64,000 nt of DNA from Pelomonas baiyunensis (GTDB taxonomy: Bacteria; Pseudomonadota; Gammaproteobacteria; Burkholderiales; Burkholderiaceae_C). The notes under the pieces were generated by a model. The model had not been told where the DNA came from and ran no database searches. It saw nothing but the letters and a program-made list of their open reading frames with translations. The stretch spans positions 310,001 to 374,000 of the forward strand of contig NZ_JBIGIB010000004.1 of NCBI RefSeq assembly GCF_043555935.1, given 5' to 3'. Shown one piece after another: positions 26,360-34,740 of the stretch (the first letter of the stretch is position 1; every line of letters begins with the position of its first letter). The position numbers were made by a program, and so were the translations under genes.

Positions 26360-26755
26360 ATGTTCTCCCACATCTACATCGGCACGCGCGACTTCGAGCG
26401 CGCCCTGGCCTTCTACCGCCCCCTGTTGGCGCTGCTGGGCGTGACCGAGCGCTTTTGCGACCCCGCCCAGGGCTGGGCGGGCTGGGAAAGCACGCCCGGG
26501 CCACGGCCGCTGCTGGTGCTGGGCCGGCCCTTCGAGGGCGAGCACGCGCCGGGCAATGGCCAGATGGTGGCGCTGCTGGCCTCGCACCGCGCCCTCGTCG
26601 ACCAGGCCCACGCGCTGGCCCTGAGCCTGGGCGGCCGCTGCGACGGCCCGCCGGGCCCGCGCCCGCACTACCACGCGCACTACTACGGTGCCTATGTGCG
26701 CGACCCCGACGGCAACAAACTGGGCCTGGCCTGCCACACCGCCCCGGCCGACTGA
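26360..26755 (+). CDS. VOC (glyoxalase/bleomycin resistance-like) family protein
   Basis: 131 residues with two beta-alpha-beta-beta-beta halves: HIYIGTRDFERALAFYRPLL at the start and YYGAYVRDPDGNKLGLACH at the end. Possible metal ligands are His4, the HYHAHYYG cluster and the C-terminal acidic/His residues. Members range from glyoxalase I-like isomerases to antibiotic-binding proteins; no specific substrate can be named. It lies 63 bases before argS, on the same strand. Confidence 0.85.
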   Translation: MFSHIYIGTRDFERALAFYRPLLALLGVTERFCDPAQGWAGWESTPGPRPLLVLGRPFEGEHAPGNGQMVALLASHRALVDQAHALALSLGGRCDGPPGPRPHYHAHYYGAYVRDPDGNKLGLACHTAPAD

Positions 26756-26805
26756 GTCCACCGACCCGCCCGCCCATGCGTTCTGGCTGGACGGGGCCCG
26801 CCTCC

Positions 26806-26811
26806 TAAAAT
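26806..26811 (+). promoter_or_regulatory. -10 element (TAAAAT) placed for a leaderless argS mRNA
   Basis: TAAAAT ends 7 bases before the argS ATG at 26819. Transcription would start at or beside the A of the start codon. No good -35 and no Shine-Dalgarno sequence is visible. Confidence 0.5.
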
Positions 26812-26818
26812 CCCGCCC

Positions 26819-28528
26819 ATGATCCAAGCCAAGCAGGCGCTGCTCGCCGCACTCGCCGACTCTCTTCAGGAAATCGCCCCCGGCTCCAACGCCCCGGCGG
26901 CCTTTGAATCCCCCAAGCAGGCCGCGCACGGCGACTTCGCCTGCACGGCGGCCATGCAGTTGGCCAAGCCGCTCAAGGCCAACCCGCGCGAACTGGCCAC
27001 GCGCCTGATCGCCGCGCTGGAGGCCAAGCCGGCCTTCCAGACCTGGGTGCAGTCGCTGGAGATTGCCGGCCCGGGCTTCATCAACATCCGCCTGAAGCCC
27101 GCCGCCAAGCAGGCCGTGGTGGCCGAGGTGCTGGCCGCCGGCGAGAAGTTCGGCCACCGCGCTCCGACCGACAAACACGTGATGATCGAGTTCGTGTCGG
27201 CCAACCCGACCGGCCCGCTGCACGTGGGCCACGCCCGCCAGGCCGCACTCGGCGACTCGCTGTGCTCCGTCTTCCAGAGCCAGGGCCACCAGGTCACGCG
27301 CGAGTTCTATTACAACGACGCGGGCGTGCAGATCGCGACGCTGGCCAACTCCACGCAGATGCGCCTGAAGGGCTTCAAGCCCGGTGACGCTGAGTGGCCC
27401 GAGGCCGCCTACAACGGCGACTACATCCAGGACATCGCCGACGCCTTCCTTCAGCGCGAAACCGTCAAGGCCGACGACCGCGAGTTCACCGCCTCGGGCG
27501 ACGTGGACGACCTCGACAGCATCCGCCAGTTCGCCGTGGCCTATCTGCGCCACGAGCAGGACCTGGACCTGCAGGCCTTCGGCCTCAAGTTCGACAGCTA
27601 TTTCCTCGAAACCAGCGTCTACAAGGGCGGCCAGCTGGAGAAGACGGTCGAGCGCCTGGTCGCCAGCGGCAAGACCTACGAAGACGGCGGCGCGCTGTGG
27701 CTGCGCACCACCGACTACGGTGACGACAAAGACCGCGTGATGCGCAAGAAGGAAGGGGGCTTCACCTACTTCGTGCCCGACGTGGCGTATCACATCAACA
27801 AGTTCGAGCGCGGCTACACGCAGTGCATCAACATCCAGGGCACGGACCACCACGGCACCATCGCCCGCGTGCGCGCCGGCCTGCAAGCGGTGGACCTGGG
27901 CATCCCGCAGGGCTTTCCCGACTACGTGCTGCACAAGATGGTCACCGTCATGAAGAACGGCGAGGAGGTCAAGATCTCCAAGCGCGCCGGCTCCTACGTG
28001 ACGCTGCGCGACCTGATCGACTGGACCAGCCGCGACGCGGTGCGCTTCTTCCTGATCAGCCGCAAGGCCGACACCGAGTTCGTGTTCGACGTCGACCTCG
28101 CACTCAAGCAGAACGACGAGAACCCGGTGTTCTATGTGCAGTACGCGCATGCCCGCATCTGCTCCGTCATCCGCAAGTGGGGCGGCGACCTGTCCAGCCC
28201 GGCCGACCTGAGCCTGCTGACCGCGCCGACCGAGGAGGCGCTGATGCTCAAGCTCGCTGCCTACCCGGACATGCTCACCGGCGCGGCCGCTGGCATCGCC
28301 CCGCACGACGTGGCCTTCTACGCCCGCGACCTGGCCGGCGCCTACCACTCCTACTACGCGGCCGAACGCGTGCTGGACCAGACCCCCGAGCTGAGCCGTG
28401 CCCGCGTCGCCCTGCTGCAGGCCACCCGCCAGGTGCTGGCCAATGCGCTGGGCATGCTGGGCGTGAGCGCCCCTGAACAAATGAGCCGCGACACTGCGGA
28501 CACCACGGAAACCTCGGAGAGCGAATGA
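26819..28528 (+). CDS. argS: Arginyl-tRNA synthetase
   Basis: 569 residues, normal length. The N-terminal Add-1 domain is followed by the class I signature HVGHARQAALGDSL (HIGH equivalent, about residue 139), and VKISKRAGSYVTLRDL serves as the KMSKS-like loop (about 383). The C-terminal anticodon-binding domain ends ANALGMLGVSAPEQM plus a short Thr/Glu tail. Charges tRNA-Arg in the cytoplasm. The stop overlaps the SPOR-domain gene start (ATGA). A -10-like TAAAAT just before the ATG suggests leaderless expression. Confidence 0.98.
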   Translation: MIQAKQALLAALADSLQEIAPGSNAPAAFESPKQAAHGDFACTAAMQLAKPLKANPRELATRLIAALEAKPAFQTWVQSLEIAGPGFINIRLKPAAKQAVVAEVLAAGEKFGHRAPTDKHVMIEFVSANPTGPLHVGHARQAALGDSLCSVFQSQGHQVTREFYYNDAGVQIATLANSTQMRLKGFKPGDAEWPEAAYNGDYIQDIADAFLQRETVKADDREFTASGDVDDLDSIRQFAVAYLRHEQDLDLQAFGLKFDSYFLETSVYKGGQLEKTVERLVASGKTYEDGGALWLRTTDYGDDKDRVMRKKEGGFTYFVPDVAYHINKFERGYTQCINIQGTDHHGTIARVRAGLQAVDLGIPQGFPDYVLHKMVTVMKNGEEVKISKRAGSYVTLRDLIDWTSRDAVRFFLISRKADTEFVFDVDLALKQNDENPVFYVQYAHARICSVIRKWGGDLSSPADLSLLTAPTEEALMLKLAAYPDMLTGAAAGIAPHDVAFYARDLAGAYHSYYAAERVLDQTPELSRARVALLQATRQVLANALGMLGVSAPEQMSRDTADTTETSESE

Positions 28529-29220
28529 CTGCTGCGTCCAAACCTGCCGGCCAGAAGAACCAGAAGGGCGGCTTCGTTCTGGGGCTGATCGTCGGCCTGC
28601 TGGTCGGCCTGGCCATTGCCCTGGGTGTGGCGCTGTACATCACCAAGGTGCCCATTCCCTTTGTGAACAAGGTGCCCCAGCGCACCGCTGAGCAGGACGC
28701 CGCCGAGGCCGAGCGCAACAAGAACTGGGACCCGAACGCCCCGCTGGCCGGCAAGGCCGCCCGCAGCGCCAGCGGCGTGGTGAACCCGCCTGCCGCCACC
28801 GGCACGGCCCCGGCCACGCCGGCCCCGACCGCCGCCACCACCGCACCCGCTCCGGCCCCGTCGGCCAGCACGGCCGCGCCCGCCCCGGCGCCTGCGGCCA
28901 AACCGGCTGCCGCCAAGGCGGACGCCCCGGCGGCCTCTGCCCCAGCCGCCACCGCGCCGCAGGCTGCAGCAGCGGGCGCCGATGGCTACGTGTACTTCGT
29001 GCAGGCCGGCGCCTTCACCCGCCCCGAAGACGCGGAATCCCAGAAGGCCAAGCTGGCCATCCAGGGTTTCACCGCCAAGGTCATGGAGCGGGAGCAGAAC
29101 GGCCGCACCGTGTACCGCGTGCGCCTGGGCCCGTCGGACACCCGGGAAGCCGCCGAAGACCTGCAACGCAAGATTGAGGGGGCTGGCTTCGAGGCCAACC
29201 TCGTTCGTGTACAACGCTGA
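28525..29220 (+). CDS. SPOR-domain membrane protein (FtsN/DedD-like)
   Basis: 231 residues: short cytoplasmic N-terminus, one membrane helix (about 16-40, GGFVLGLIVGLLVGLAIALG), a long Ala/Pro-rich periplasmic linker (about 80-150) and a SPOR domain (about 152-230, YVYFVQAGAFTRPEDAE to LVRVQR). SPOR domains bind denuded glycan at the division septum. The linkage to argS, with ATGA overlap, is common in Burkholderiales. Divisome role is inferred from architecture. Confidence 0.92.
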   Translation: MTAASKPAGQKNQKGGFVLGLIVGLLVGLAIALGVALYITKVPIPFVNKVPQRTAEQDAAEAERNKNWDPNAPLAGKAARSASGVVNPPAATGTAPATPAPTAATTAPAPAPSASTAAPAPAPAAKPAAAKADAPAASAPAATAPQAAAAGADGYVYFVQAGAFTRPEDAESQKAKLAIQGFTAKVMEREQNGRTVYRVRLGPSDTREAAEDLQRKIEGAGFEANLVRVQR

Positions 29221-29251
29221 CCGCACCCCGTACTGAAGGATGACTGCCGCC

Positions 29252-29920
29252 ATGAAGCGCCGTGATTTCTCTGCCCTGCTCGCCTCGGCCCCGGCCCTGG
29301 GCGCCACCGGTTCGGCCCTGGCCCAAGGCGGCCCGGTCGAAGGCCGCAACTACCAGGTCATCAACCCGCCGCTGAGCACCACGCCCGGCAAGATCGAGGT
29401 TGTGGAGTTCTTCTGGTACGGCTGCCCGCACTGCTACGCCTTCGAGCCCGCCGTGGAAGCCTGGGCCAAGCAGCTGCCCGCCGATGTGGCCTTCCGCAAG
29501 GTGCACGTGGCCTTCCGCGCCAACGTCAAGATCCACCAGCGCATGTTCTACGCGCTGGAAGCCCTGGGCAAAGAAGCCGCCGCCCGCCCCGCCATCTTCA
29601 ACGCCATGCACCAGCAAGGCCTGGGGCTGGATGACGCCAAGGAGCAAGCCAAGTTCCTGAGCCCGCTGGGCATCGACCCGGTGAAGTACCAGGAGGCCTA
29701 CAACTCCTTCGGCGTGGCCACCAAGTGCTCGCAGGCCGAAAAGCTGTCCGAGGCCTACCGCATCGACGGCGTGCCCATGCTGGGCGTGGCCGGCCGCTTC
29801 CTGACCTCGCCCGGCCAGGCCGGTGTGGGCCTGGGCCAGCGCCTGCCCGAGCATGAACTGGGCGCCCGCGCGCTGCAGATCACCGACTTCCTCATCCAGC
29901 GCGCGCGGAACAAGGCATGA
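29252..29920 (+). CDS. dsbA: Thiol:disulfide interchange protein DsbA, copy 1
   Basis: 222 residues. Signal peptide MKRRDFSALLASAPALGATG has a twin-arginine-like RRDF motif. Thioredoxin fold with active site CPHC (Cys58, Cys61) in FFWYGCPHCYAFE, a helical insertion and the cis-Pro loop GVPMLGVAGRF. Oxidises Cys pairs in periplasmic proteins, with DsbB as electron acceptor. I prefer the ATG at 29252 because GAAGGA lies 12 bases upstream; the ATG at 29240 touches that sequence. ATGA overlap with a second dsbA gene. Confidence 0.93.
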   Translation: MKRRDFSALLASAPALGATGSALAQGGPVEGRNYQVINPPLSTTPGKIEVVEFFWYGCPHCYAFEPAVEAWAKQLPADVAFRKVHVAFRANVKIHQRMFYALEALGKEAAARPAIFNAMHQQGLGLDDAKEQAKFLSPLGIDPVKYQEAYNSFGVATKCSQAEKLSEAYRIDGVPMLGVAGRFLTSPGQAGVGLGQRLPEHELGARALQITDFLIQRARNKA

Positions 29921-30642
29921 GCGCCGCGCCGGGCCGCCCCAAGCACGCGCCCTCCCACCTGACGGCTCCGGCCGTCAGGCCGAAGGGTGCCGTCGTGACT
30001 CGCCGCCACGCCACCGCCGCACTGATCGCGGCGGGTTTCGGTCCGGCCGCCTGGGCCCAAGGCACCCCGGTGGAAGGCAAGCACTACGTGCGCCTCGGTC
30101 AGCCCCTGCCCAGCACGCCGGGCAAGATCGAGGTCATCGAGTTCTTCTTCTACATGTGCCCGCACTGCAACGCGTTCGATCCGTTGCTGGAAGCCTGGGT
30201 GCACCAGCTGCCGGCGGATGTGAGCTTCCGACGCGTGCCGGTGGGCCAGCAGCTGATGTTGAAGCTGCACCAGCGCATGTTCTACGCGCTGGAGGCGATG
30301 GGCGCCATGACACCCCAGGTGCACAGCGGCATCTTCAACGCCTTCCACCGCGGGGGCGTGCAAGCCACGGATGAAGCCGCCGTGACGGCCCTGGTGGGCC
30401 AGCTGGGCGTGGACACCGCCAAGTTCAAGCAGGCCTTCAACTCCTTCGGCATCCAGGCCAAGGTGCAGCAGGGCAGCAAGCTGGCCGAGCTGGCCGGCGC
30501 CCAGGAAGTGCCGGCCCTGGTGGTAGGCGGCCGCTGGCGCACCAGCCCCAGCCTGGCCGGCACACCAGGCCAGAGCGAAGCCACGCAAGGCCAGCAGGCC
30601 CTGGCCGTGGCCAGCCAGCTGCTGAAGCTGGCGCGGGCTTGA
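29917..30642 (+). CDS. dsbA: Thiol:disulfide interchange protein DsbA, copy 2
   Basis: 241 residues from ATG 29917 (overlapping the previous stop as ATGA). Active site CPHC at 81-84 in FFFYMCPHCNAFD; cis-Pro loop EVPALVVGGRW. It aligns along its length with copy 1 (same EGxxY, STPGKIEV, HQRMFYALEA and FNSFG landmarks), so this is a tandem duplication that has diverged. A second start, GTG at 29995, has GAAGGG 7 bases upstream and begins a clean signal peptide (TRRHATAALIAAGFGPAAWA); a perfect hairpin lies between the two starts. The GTG may be the real start. Separate substrates or redox roles are possible. Confidence 0.92.
   Translation: MSAAPGRPKHAPSHLTAPAVRPKGAVVTRRHATAALIAAGFGPAAWAQGTPVEGKHYVRLGQPLPSTPGKIEVIEFFFYMCPHCNAFDPLLEAWVHQLPADVSFRRVPVGQQLMLKLHQRMFYALEAMGAMTPQVHSGIFNAFHRGGVQATDEAAVTALVGQLGVDTAKFKQAFNSFGIQAKVQQGSKLAELAGAQEVPALVVGGRWRTSPSLAGTPGQSEATQGQQALAVASQLLKLARA
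29958..29979 (+). promoter_or_regulatory. Perfect hairpin before the second dsbA start
   Basis: CCTGACGGC pairs with GCCGTCAGG across a TCCG tetraloop, 3 bases before the GAAGGG that precedes GTG 29995. It lacks a T-run, so a role in translation or mRNA stability is more likely than termination. Confidence 0.5.
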
Positions 30643-30724
30643 ACGATTCCTGACAGGCTTGCCGCGAGGGAAAGCCTGAGCGGCACGGCAGGCCCCTAGA
30701 ATGGCCTGCAACTTCCGTGCCGCC

Positions 30725-31342
30725 ATGTCCCGCCACCTGATCTCCTTCGTTCCCGTGCTTGCCCTGGCGCTGGCGCTGCCGGCCGCCCAGGCCGAGAAGG
30801 CCGACCGGCTCAAGCCCTTCATCTTCACGCAGGAAAAGCTGGGGCGCGTCGACGCCGTGAACCAGCGCACCGAGCTGCTGGGCAACGTGGTCATCACCAA
30901 GGGCAGCCTGCTGCTCAAGGCCGAAAAGGTCGACATGCAGGAGACCCGCGAGGGCTACCACCAGGCGTTCGCCACCGGGGCTCCGGGCCAGCCGGTGAGC
31001 TTCCGCCAGGCGCGCGACGTGCCGGGGGAGTCCATCGAAGGCGTGGCCAATCAGCTGGAGTACGACACCCGCACCGAGACCGTGCGCTTCATCGGCAACG
31101 CCACCGTGCGGCGCCTGCGCGGCGCGGCCGTGGCGGAAGAAGTGACCGGCGCGGTCATCGTGTACGACAGCCGCACCGAAGTGTTCACGCTGGAAGGCGG
31201 CAGCACCTCGCCCAACCCGAACGGCCGCACCCGCATCGTCATGATGCCGCGCGTGCAGCCGGGCGACGACGCCGCGTCGGCCCCGCCGGCCAGCCTGCCG
31301 CTGAAGCCGTCCACCACGCTGCAACCGGGCAAGCCCTCGTGA
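30725..31342 (+). CDS. lptA: LPS export periplasmic protein LptA
   Basis: 205 residues. Signal peptide MSRHLISFVPVLALALALPA, then an OstA-like beta-jellyroll (about 30-165: VDAVNQRTELLGNVVITKGSLLL, GVANQLEYDTRTETVRFIGNATVRR, VIVYDSRTEVFTLEG). A Pro-rich tail follows. LptA subunits form the bridge that carries lipopolysaccharide from the inner to the outer membrane. TAGAAT at 30697-30702 may be its -10. The stop overlaps lptB (TGATG). No lptC or kdsC precedes it; the upstream neighbour is dsbA. Confidence 0.93.
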   Translation: MSRHLISFVPVLALALALPAAQAEKADRLKPFIFTQEKLGRVDAVNQRTELLGNVVITKGSLLLKAEKVDMQETREGYHQAFATGAPGQPVSFRQARDVPGESIEGVANQLEYDTRTETVRFIGNATVRRLRGAAVAEEVTGAVIVYDSRTEVFTLEGGSTSPNPNGRTRIVMMPRVQPGDDAASAPPASLPLKPSTTLQPGKPS

Positions 31343-32127
31343 TGAGCGCGGCAGCGGTCAGCCCCGCGAACACCGCCGCGGCCTGCGGCAGCCGCCTGGA
31401 GGCCGAAGGCCTGGCCAAGAGCTACGGCGTGCGCCGCGTGGTGAAAGACGTGCACGTGCGCGTGGACTGCGGCGAGGTGGTGGGCCTGCTCGGCCCCAAC
31501 GGCGCCGGCAAGACGACCAGCTTCTACATGATCGTGGGCCTGGTGCGCTCGGACGCCGGCGTCATTCGCATCGACGGCGCCGAAGTGCAGCGCCTGCCCA
31601 TCCACCAACGCGCGCGCCTGGGCCTGTCCTACCTGCCGCAGGAAGCGTCCATCTTCCGCAAGCTCACGGTGGAGCAAAACATCCGCGCGGTGCTGGAGTT
31701 GCAGCAAGACGACGCCGGCCGCCCGCTGTCCAAGGCGCGCATCGACGAACTGCTGAATGGCCTGCTGCACGACCTGTCCATCGACAGCCTGCGCGACAGC
31801 CCGGCCCCGGCCCTGTCCGGCGGCGAGCGCCGACGGGTGGAAATCGCCCGCGCCCTGGCCACCCAGCCGCGCTTCATCCTGCTGGACGAGCCTTTCGCCG
31901 GCGTGGACCCGATCGCGGTGCTGGAGATCCAGCGCATCATCGGCTTCCTGAAGGCGCGCGGCATCGGCGTGCTGATCACCGACCACAACGTCCGCGAGAC
32001 GCTGGGCATCTGTGACCGGGCCTACATCATCAGCGAAGGGGCCGTGCTGGCCGAAGGCATGCCCGACGAGATCGTGGCCAACGCCGACGTGCGCAAGGTC
32101 TACCTCGGCGAAAACTTCAAGATGTGA
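31342..32127 (+). CDS. lptB: LPS export ABC transporter ATP-binding protein LptB
   Basis: 261 residues, with an N-terminal extension of about 15 residues over E. coli LptB. Walker A GPNGAGKTT, Q-loop YLPQEASIFRKLTVEQN, signature LSGGERRRVEIARAL, Walker B FILLDEPFAGVDPIAV, switch His ITDHNVRETL. Powers LptFG in pulling LPS from the inner membrane. Overlaps lptA; rpoN follows after a 252-base spacer that holds repeat copy A. Confidence 0.97.
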   Translation: MSAAAVSPANTAAACGSRLEAEGLAKSYGVRRVVKDVHVRVDCGEVVGLLGPNGAGKTTSFYMIVGLVRSDAGVIRIDGAEVQRLPIHQRARLGLSYLPQEASIFRKLTVEQNIRAVLELQQDDAGRPLSKARIDELLNGLLHDLSIDSLRDSPAPALSGGERRRVEIARALATQPRFILLDEPFAGVDPIAVLEIQRIIGFLKARGIGVLITDHNVRETLGICDRAYIISEGAVLAEGMPDEIVANADVRKVYLGENFKM

Positions 32128-32132
32128 CGCCA

Positions 32133-32356
32133 TGAGCCCCTCGTCCAGCCTTGCCCCGCTGAACGCGGGCCAGTCTGACCGGTCTTGCAGACCGCGCCGC
32201 GCCCTGGGTCGCGGCCCTTCGGCAGGCACATGCCGCCCCCCGGGCGCCATGTGTCCAGCCTCAGCCCCCGAGGGGACGGCGATGCTTGCGGCATGGAGCC
32301 GCAAGCACATCGCCCTGGCGGGCCGGCTTGGGCGCGGCCCGGCGCTCGGCCCGCGA
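32133..32356 (+). repeat. Dispersed structured repeat, copy A (behind lptB)
   Basis: A 224-base sequence starting TGAGCCCCTCG, 6 bases after the lptB stop, and present again in reverse orientation at 38260-38482. Conserved blocks: CGCTGAACGCGGGC, GGTCTTGCAGACCGCGCCGC, CTTCGGCAGGCACATGCCGCC, GGGCGCCATGTGTCC, then a strong hairpin at 32278-32314 (GGCGATG-CTTGCGGC / GCCGCAAG-ca-CATCGCC). No ORF. Could be a mobile intergenic repeat or a 3'-UTR RNA. Confidence 0.8.
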
Positions 32357-32379
32357 AACCTTCATCGCGACGTTGCACC

Positions 32380-33873
32380 ATGAAGCAGACCCTCCAGGTC
32401 CGCCTCAGTCAGCACCTGGCGCTGACCCCCCAGCTGCAACAGTCCATCCGGCTGCTGCAGCTGTCCACGCTGGAGTTGCACCAGGAAGTGGAGCAGATGC
32501 TAGCCAGCAACCCGTTGCTGGAGACGGAGGAGGAATTCAGCGTCAGCACGCCGGAACTCGCCACCAACGCCCCGGCCGACAGCACCGGCAGCGACAACAC
32601 GCCCGAAGGCGGCGAGCCGGAAGCCGCCGAGCTCAGCGGTGACGACTTCGGCGGCACCGAGCGCGACGACTGGGAAAACGGCACCGAGCGCGACGACTTC
32701 GACGGCATCCGCGAGCTGCCCTCCAGCAGCGGCAGTGCCAGCGGCGACGACGACGGCGAGCGCGAGAGCCAGGAGTCGGCCGAACTCACGCTGGCCCAGC
32801 ACCTGGCGCAACAACTGGCCGGCCACCACCTGTCGGCCGAAGACCGCGCGGTGCTGCAGTTGCTGATCGAGTCGCTCAACGAAGACGGCTACCTCGAAGA
32901 CCCGCTGGAAGACATCGCGGCCGGCTTTGCCGAGGACGAGGAAGAGCGCGAGGAGTTGCTGGACCGCCTGCGCTTTGCGCTGCGGCTGCTGCAAAGCCTG
33001 GAGCCTGCGGGCATCGGCGCGGCCAACTTGTCCGAGTGCCTGGTGCTGCAGCTGCGCGCGCTGCCCAAGAGCCCGGCGCAGGTGATTGCCATCCTGATCT
33101 GCAAGGGTCATCTCGAACTGCTGGCCAAGCGCGACATGCGCCGGCTGATGGCCGAGACCGGCGCCGACGAAGCGCTGCTGCGCGAGGCGCAGGCGCTGAT
33201 CACGCAACTCGAGCCCAAACCCGGGCGGCGCTTTGCACAAGGCGCGGCCGCGGCCATCGTGCCGGACGTCATCGTGCGCAAGGTGGGGCGCGAGTTCCGC
33301 GTGATGCTCAACCCCGAGGTGGCGCCCAAGCTGCGCATCAACGAGCTCTACGCCAACGCGCTGCGCGCCACGCGCGGCGGCATCAGCAACTCGCCGCTGG
33401 GCGGGCAGCTGCAGGAGGCGCGCTGGTTCATCAAGAACATCCAGCAGCGCTTCGACACCATCCTGCGCGTCAGCACCGCCATCGTGGAGCGCCAGCGCGG
33501 CTTCTTCACCCACGGCGAGCTGGCCATGAAGCCGCTGGTGCTGCGCGAGATTGCCGACGAACTCGGCCTGCACGAAAGCACGATCTCCCGCGTCACCACC
33601 GCCAAGTACATGGCCACGCCCTGGGGCACCTTCGAGCTGAAGTACTTCTTCGGTTCGGGCCTGAGCACGGAAGCCGGCGGCGAGGCGTCCAGCACTGCCG
33701 TGCGGGCGTTGATCAAGCAGTTCGTGGCCGCGGAAGACACCAAGAAGCCGCTGTCTGACAGCGCGCTGGCCGCCATGCTGGAGGAACAAGGCATCCAGTG
33801 CGCGCGGCGCACGGTGGCCAAGTACCGCGAAGGCATGAAGATCGCCCCGGCGAACCTGCGCAAGGCGCTGTAA
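32380..33873 (+). CDS. rpoN: RNA polymerase sigma-54 factor RpoN
   Basis: 497 residues. Region I is the Gln/Leu-rich MKQTLQVRLSQHLALTPQLQ and onwards; region II is a long acidic stretch (about 50-145). The core-binding domain follows, then the HTH (ADELGLHESTISRVTTAKYM) and the RpoN box ARRTVAKYRE near the C-terminus. Directs RNA polymerase to -24/-12 promoters that need an AAA+ activator. The position behind lptAB is the usual one, but the hpf/ptsN genes that often follow are missing. A matching sigma-54-like site occurs at 58607-58621 in this window. Confidence 0.98.
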   Translation: MKQTLQVRLSQHLALTPQLQQSIRLLQLSTLELHQEVEQMLASNPLLETEEEFSVSTPELATNAPADSTGSDNTPEGGEPEAAELSGDDFGGTERDDWENGTERDDFDGIRELPSSSGSASGDDDGERESQESAELTLAQHLAQQLAGHHLSAEDRAVLQLLIESLNEDGYLEDPLEDIAAGFAEDEEEREELLDRLRFALRLLQSLEPAGIGAANLSECLVLQLRALPKSPAQVIAILICKGHLELLAKRDMRRLMAETGADEALLREAQALITQLEPKPGRRFAQGAAAAIVPDVIVRKVGREFRVMLNPEVAPKLRINELYANALRATRGGISNSPLGGQLQEARWFIKNIQQRFDTILRVSTAIVERQRGFFTHGELAMKPLVLREIADELGLHESTISRVTTAKYMATPWGTFELKYFFGSGLSTEAGGEASSTAVRALIKQFVAAEDTKKPLSDSALAAMLEEQGIQCARRTVAKYREGMKIAPANLRKAL

Positions 33874-34101
33874 GCCGCCTCGGGCTGCGGCCCAAACGAG
33901 AAAAACTCCCGAACCCCGCCGTTGCGCGCCAAACGCCGCGCTTGCGCTGACCCGAGCAGGCGCGGAGACTCCGCTTCGCGATGCGGTTAGTCCCTGTGAC
34001 GGAACCGTTCGCAGACCGCCTCGGAACCCCAGCAGTCCGGCGTGAAGTCCGAGCCGAGGCGTCGACCCCGTTCTGGCACCCATCATTCAGGGAGTTTGAA
34101 G

Positions 34102-34650
34102 ATGCCCGTTCTCGCACGTCGCTCCTGGCTGGCGCTGGCCGCCGCCGCTGGCCTGTTCACCTGCATCCAGGCGTCCGCCTCGCTGCCTGCCGAGCTGCAA
34201 GCCAAGGTGGACAAGAGCAAAGCCAAGCTCGTGGCCCTGGCGGCCGACCCGGCCATGGTGGCCGCCGTGAAGGAAGCCAATGCCAAGGGCGACCCCGGCA
34301 TGAGCAATGGCAAGTGGGTGGACCTGCCAGACACCGATCCCTTCATCCAGACGCTGCTCAAAACCAAGACCAGCCGGCAGATTGCCGACTGGGAGGCCAA
34401 GGACGACACCATCAACAAGCTGGTGCTGCGGGATCACAAGGGCAATCTGGTCGCGGCCAGCGTGCGCCCGCTGATCTGGAACAACGTGGCCCGCCCGGTG
34501 TTCGCACAGGCCATCAAGGGCCAGGCCTGGGCGGCCGAAGAGGTCAAGCCGGACCCGTCCACCCAGGTGCCCAGCGTGCAGCTGTCGGCCCCGGTGCTGG
34601 ACGGCGGCAAGCCCATCGGCGTGCTGCACAGCGCCGTGACGGCCAAGTAA
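34102..34650 (+). CDS. Stand-alone periplasmic Cache/PDC sensor-like protein
   Basis: 182 residues: signal peptide (MPVLARRSWLALAAAAGLFT, cleavage near ASA) and a single Cache-like domain (INKLVLRDHKGNLVAASVRP, WNNVARPVFAQAIKGQAWA, SVQLSAPVLDGGKPIGVLHSAV). It lacks any membrane anchor or output domain. GGAG lies 7 bases before the ATG. The chemoreceptor that follows after 90 bases has a different, helical sensor domain, so this protein may bind a ligand and present it to that receptor. This is inference. Confidence 0.82.
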   Translation: MPVLARRSWLALAAAAGLFTCIQASASLPAELQAKVDKSKAKLVALAADPAMVAAVKEANAKGDPGMSNGKWVDLPDTDPFIQTLLKTKTSRQIADWEAKDDTINKLVLRDHKGNLVAASVRPLIWNNVARPVFAQAIKGQAWAAEEVKPDPSTQVPSVQLSAPVLDGGKPIGVLHSAVTAK

Positions 34651-34740
34651 GGCGCCCCGGCCGCGCCGCGGCCCGACCCTGACCCCATCCGGCCCGCTCG
34701 CGTGGCCGGCACAGATTCCTCCCGAGGAAAGGATGCCGTG

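Noticed and set aside
26330..28480. Upstream continuation of the kinase reading frame on the minus strand
   Set aside because: The kinase N-terminus starts naturally at 26329; the extension is antisense to argS and has no domain.
34074..34090. TGGCAC upstream of the Cache gene as a sigma-54 -24 element
   Set aside because: The matching -12 position lacks GC (reads ATTCA), so the GG-N10-GC rule fails.
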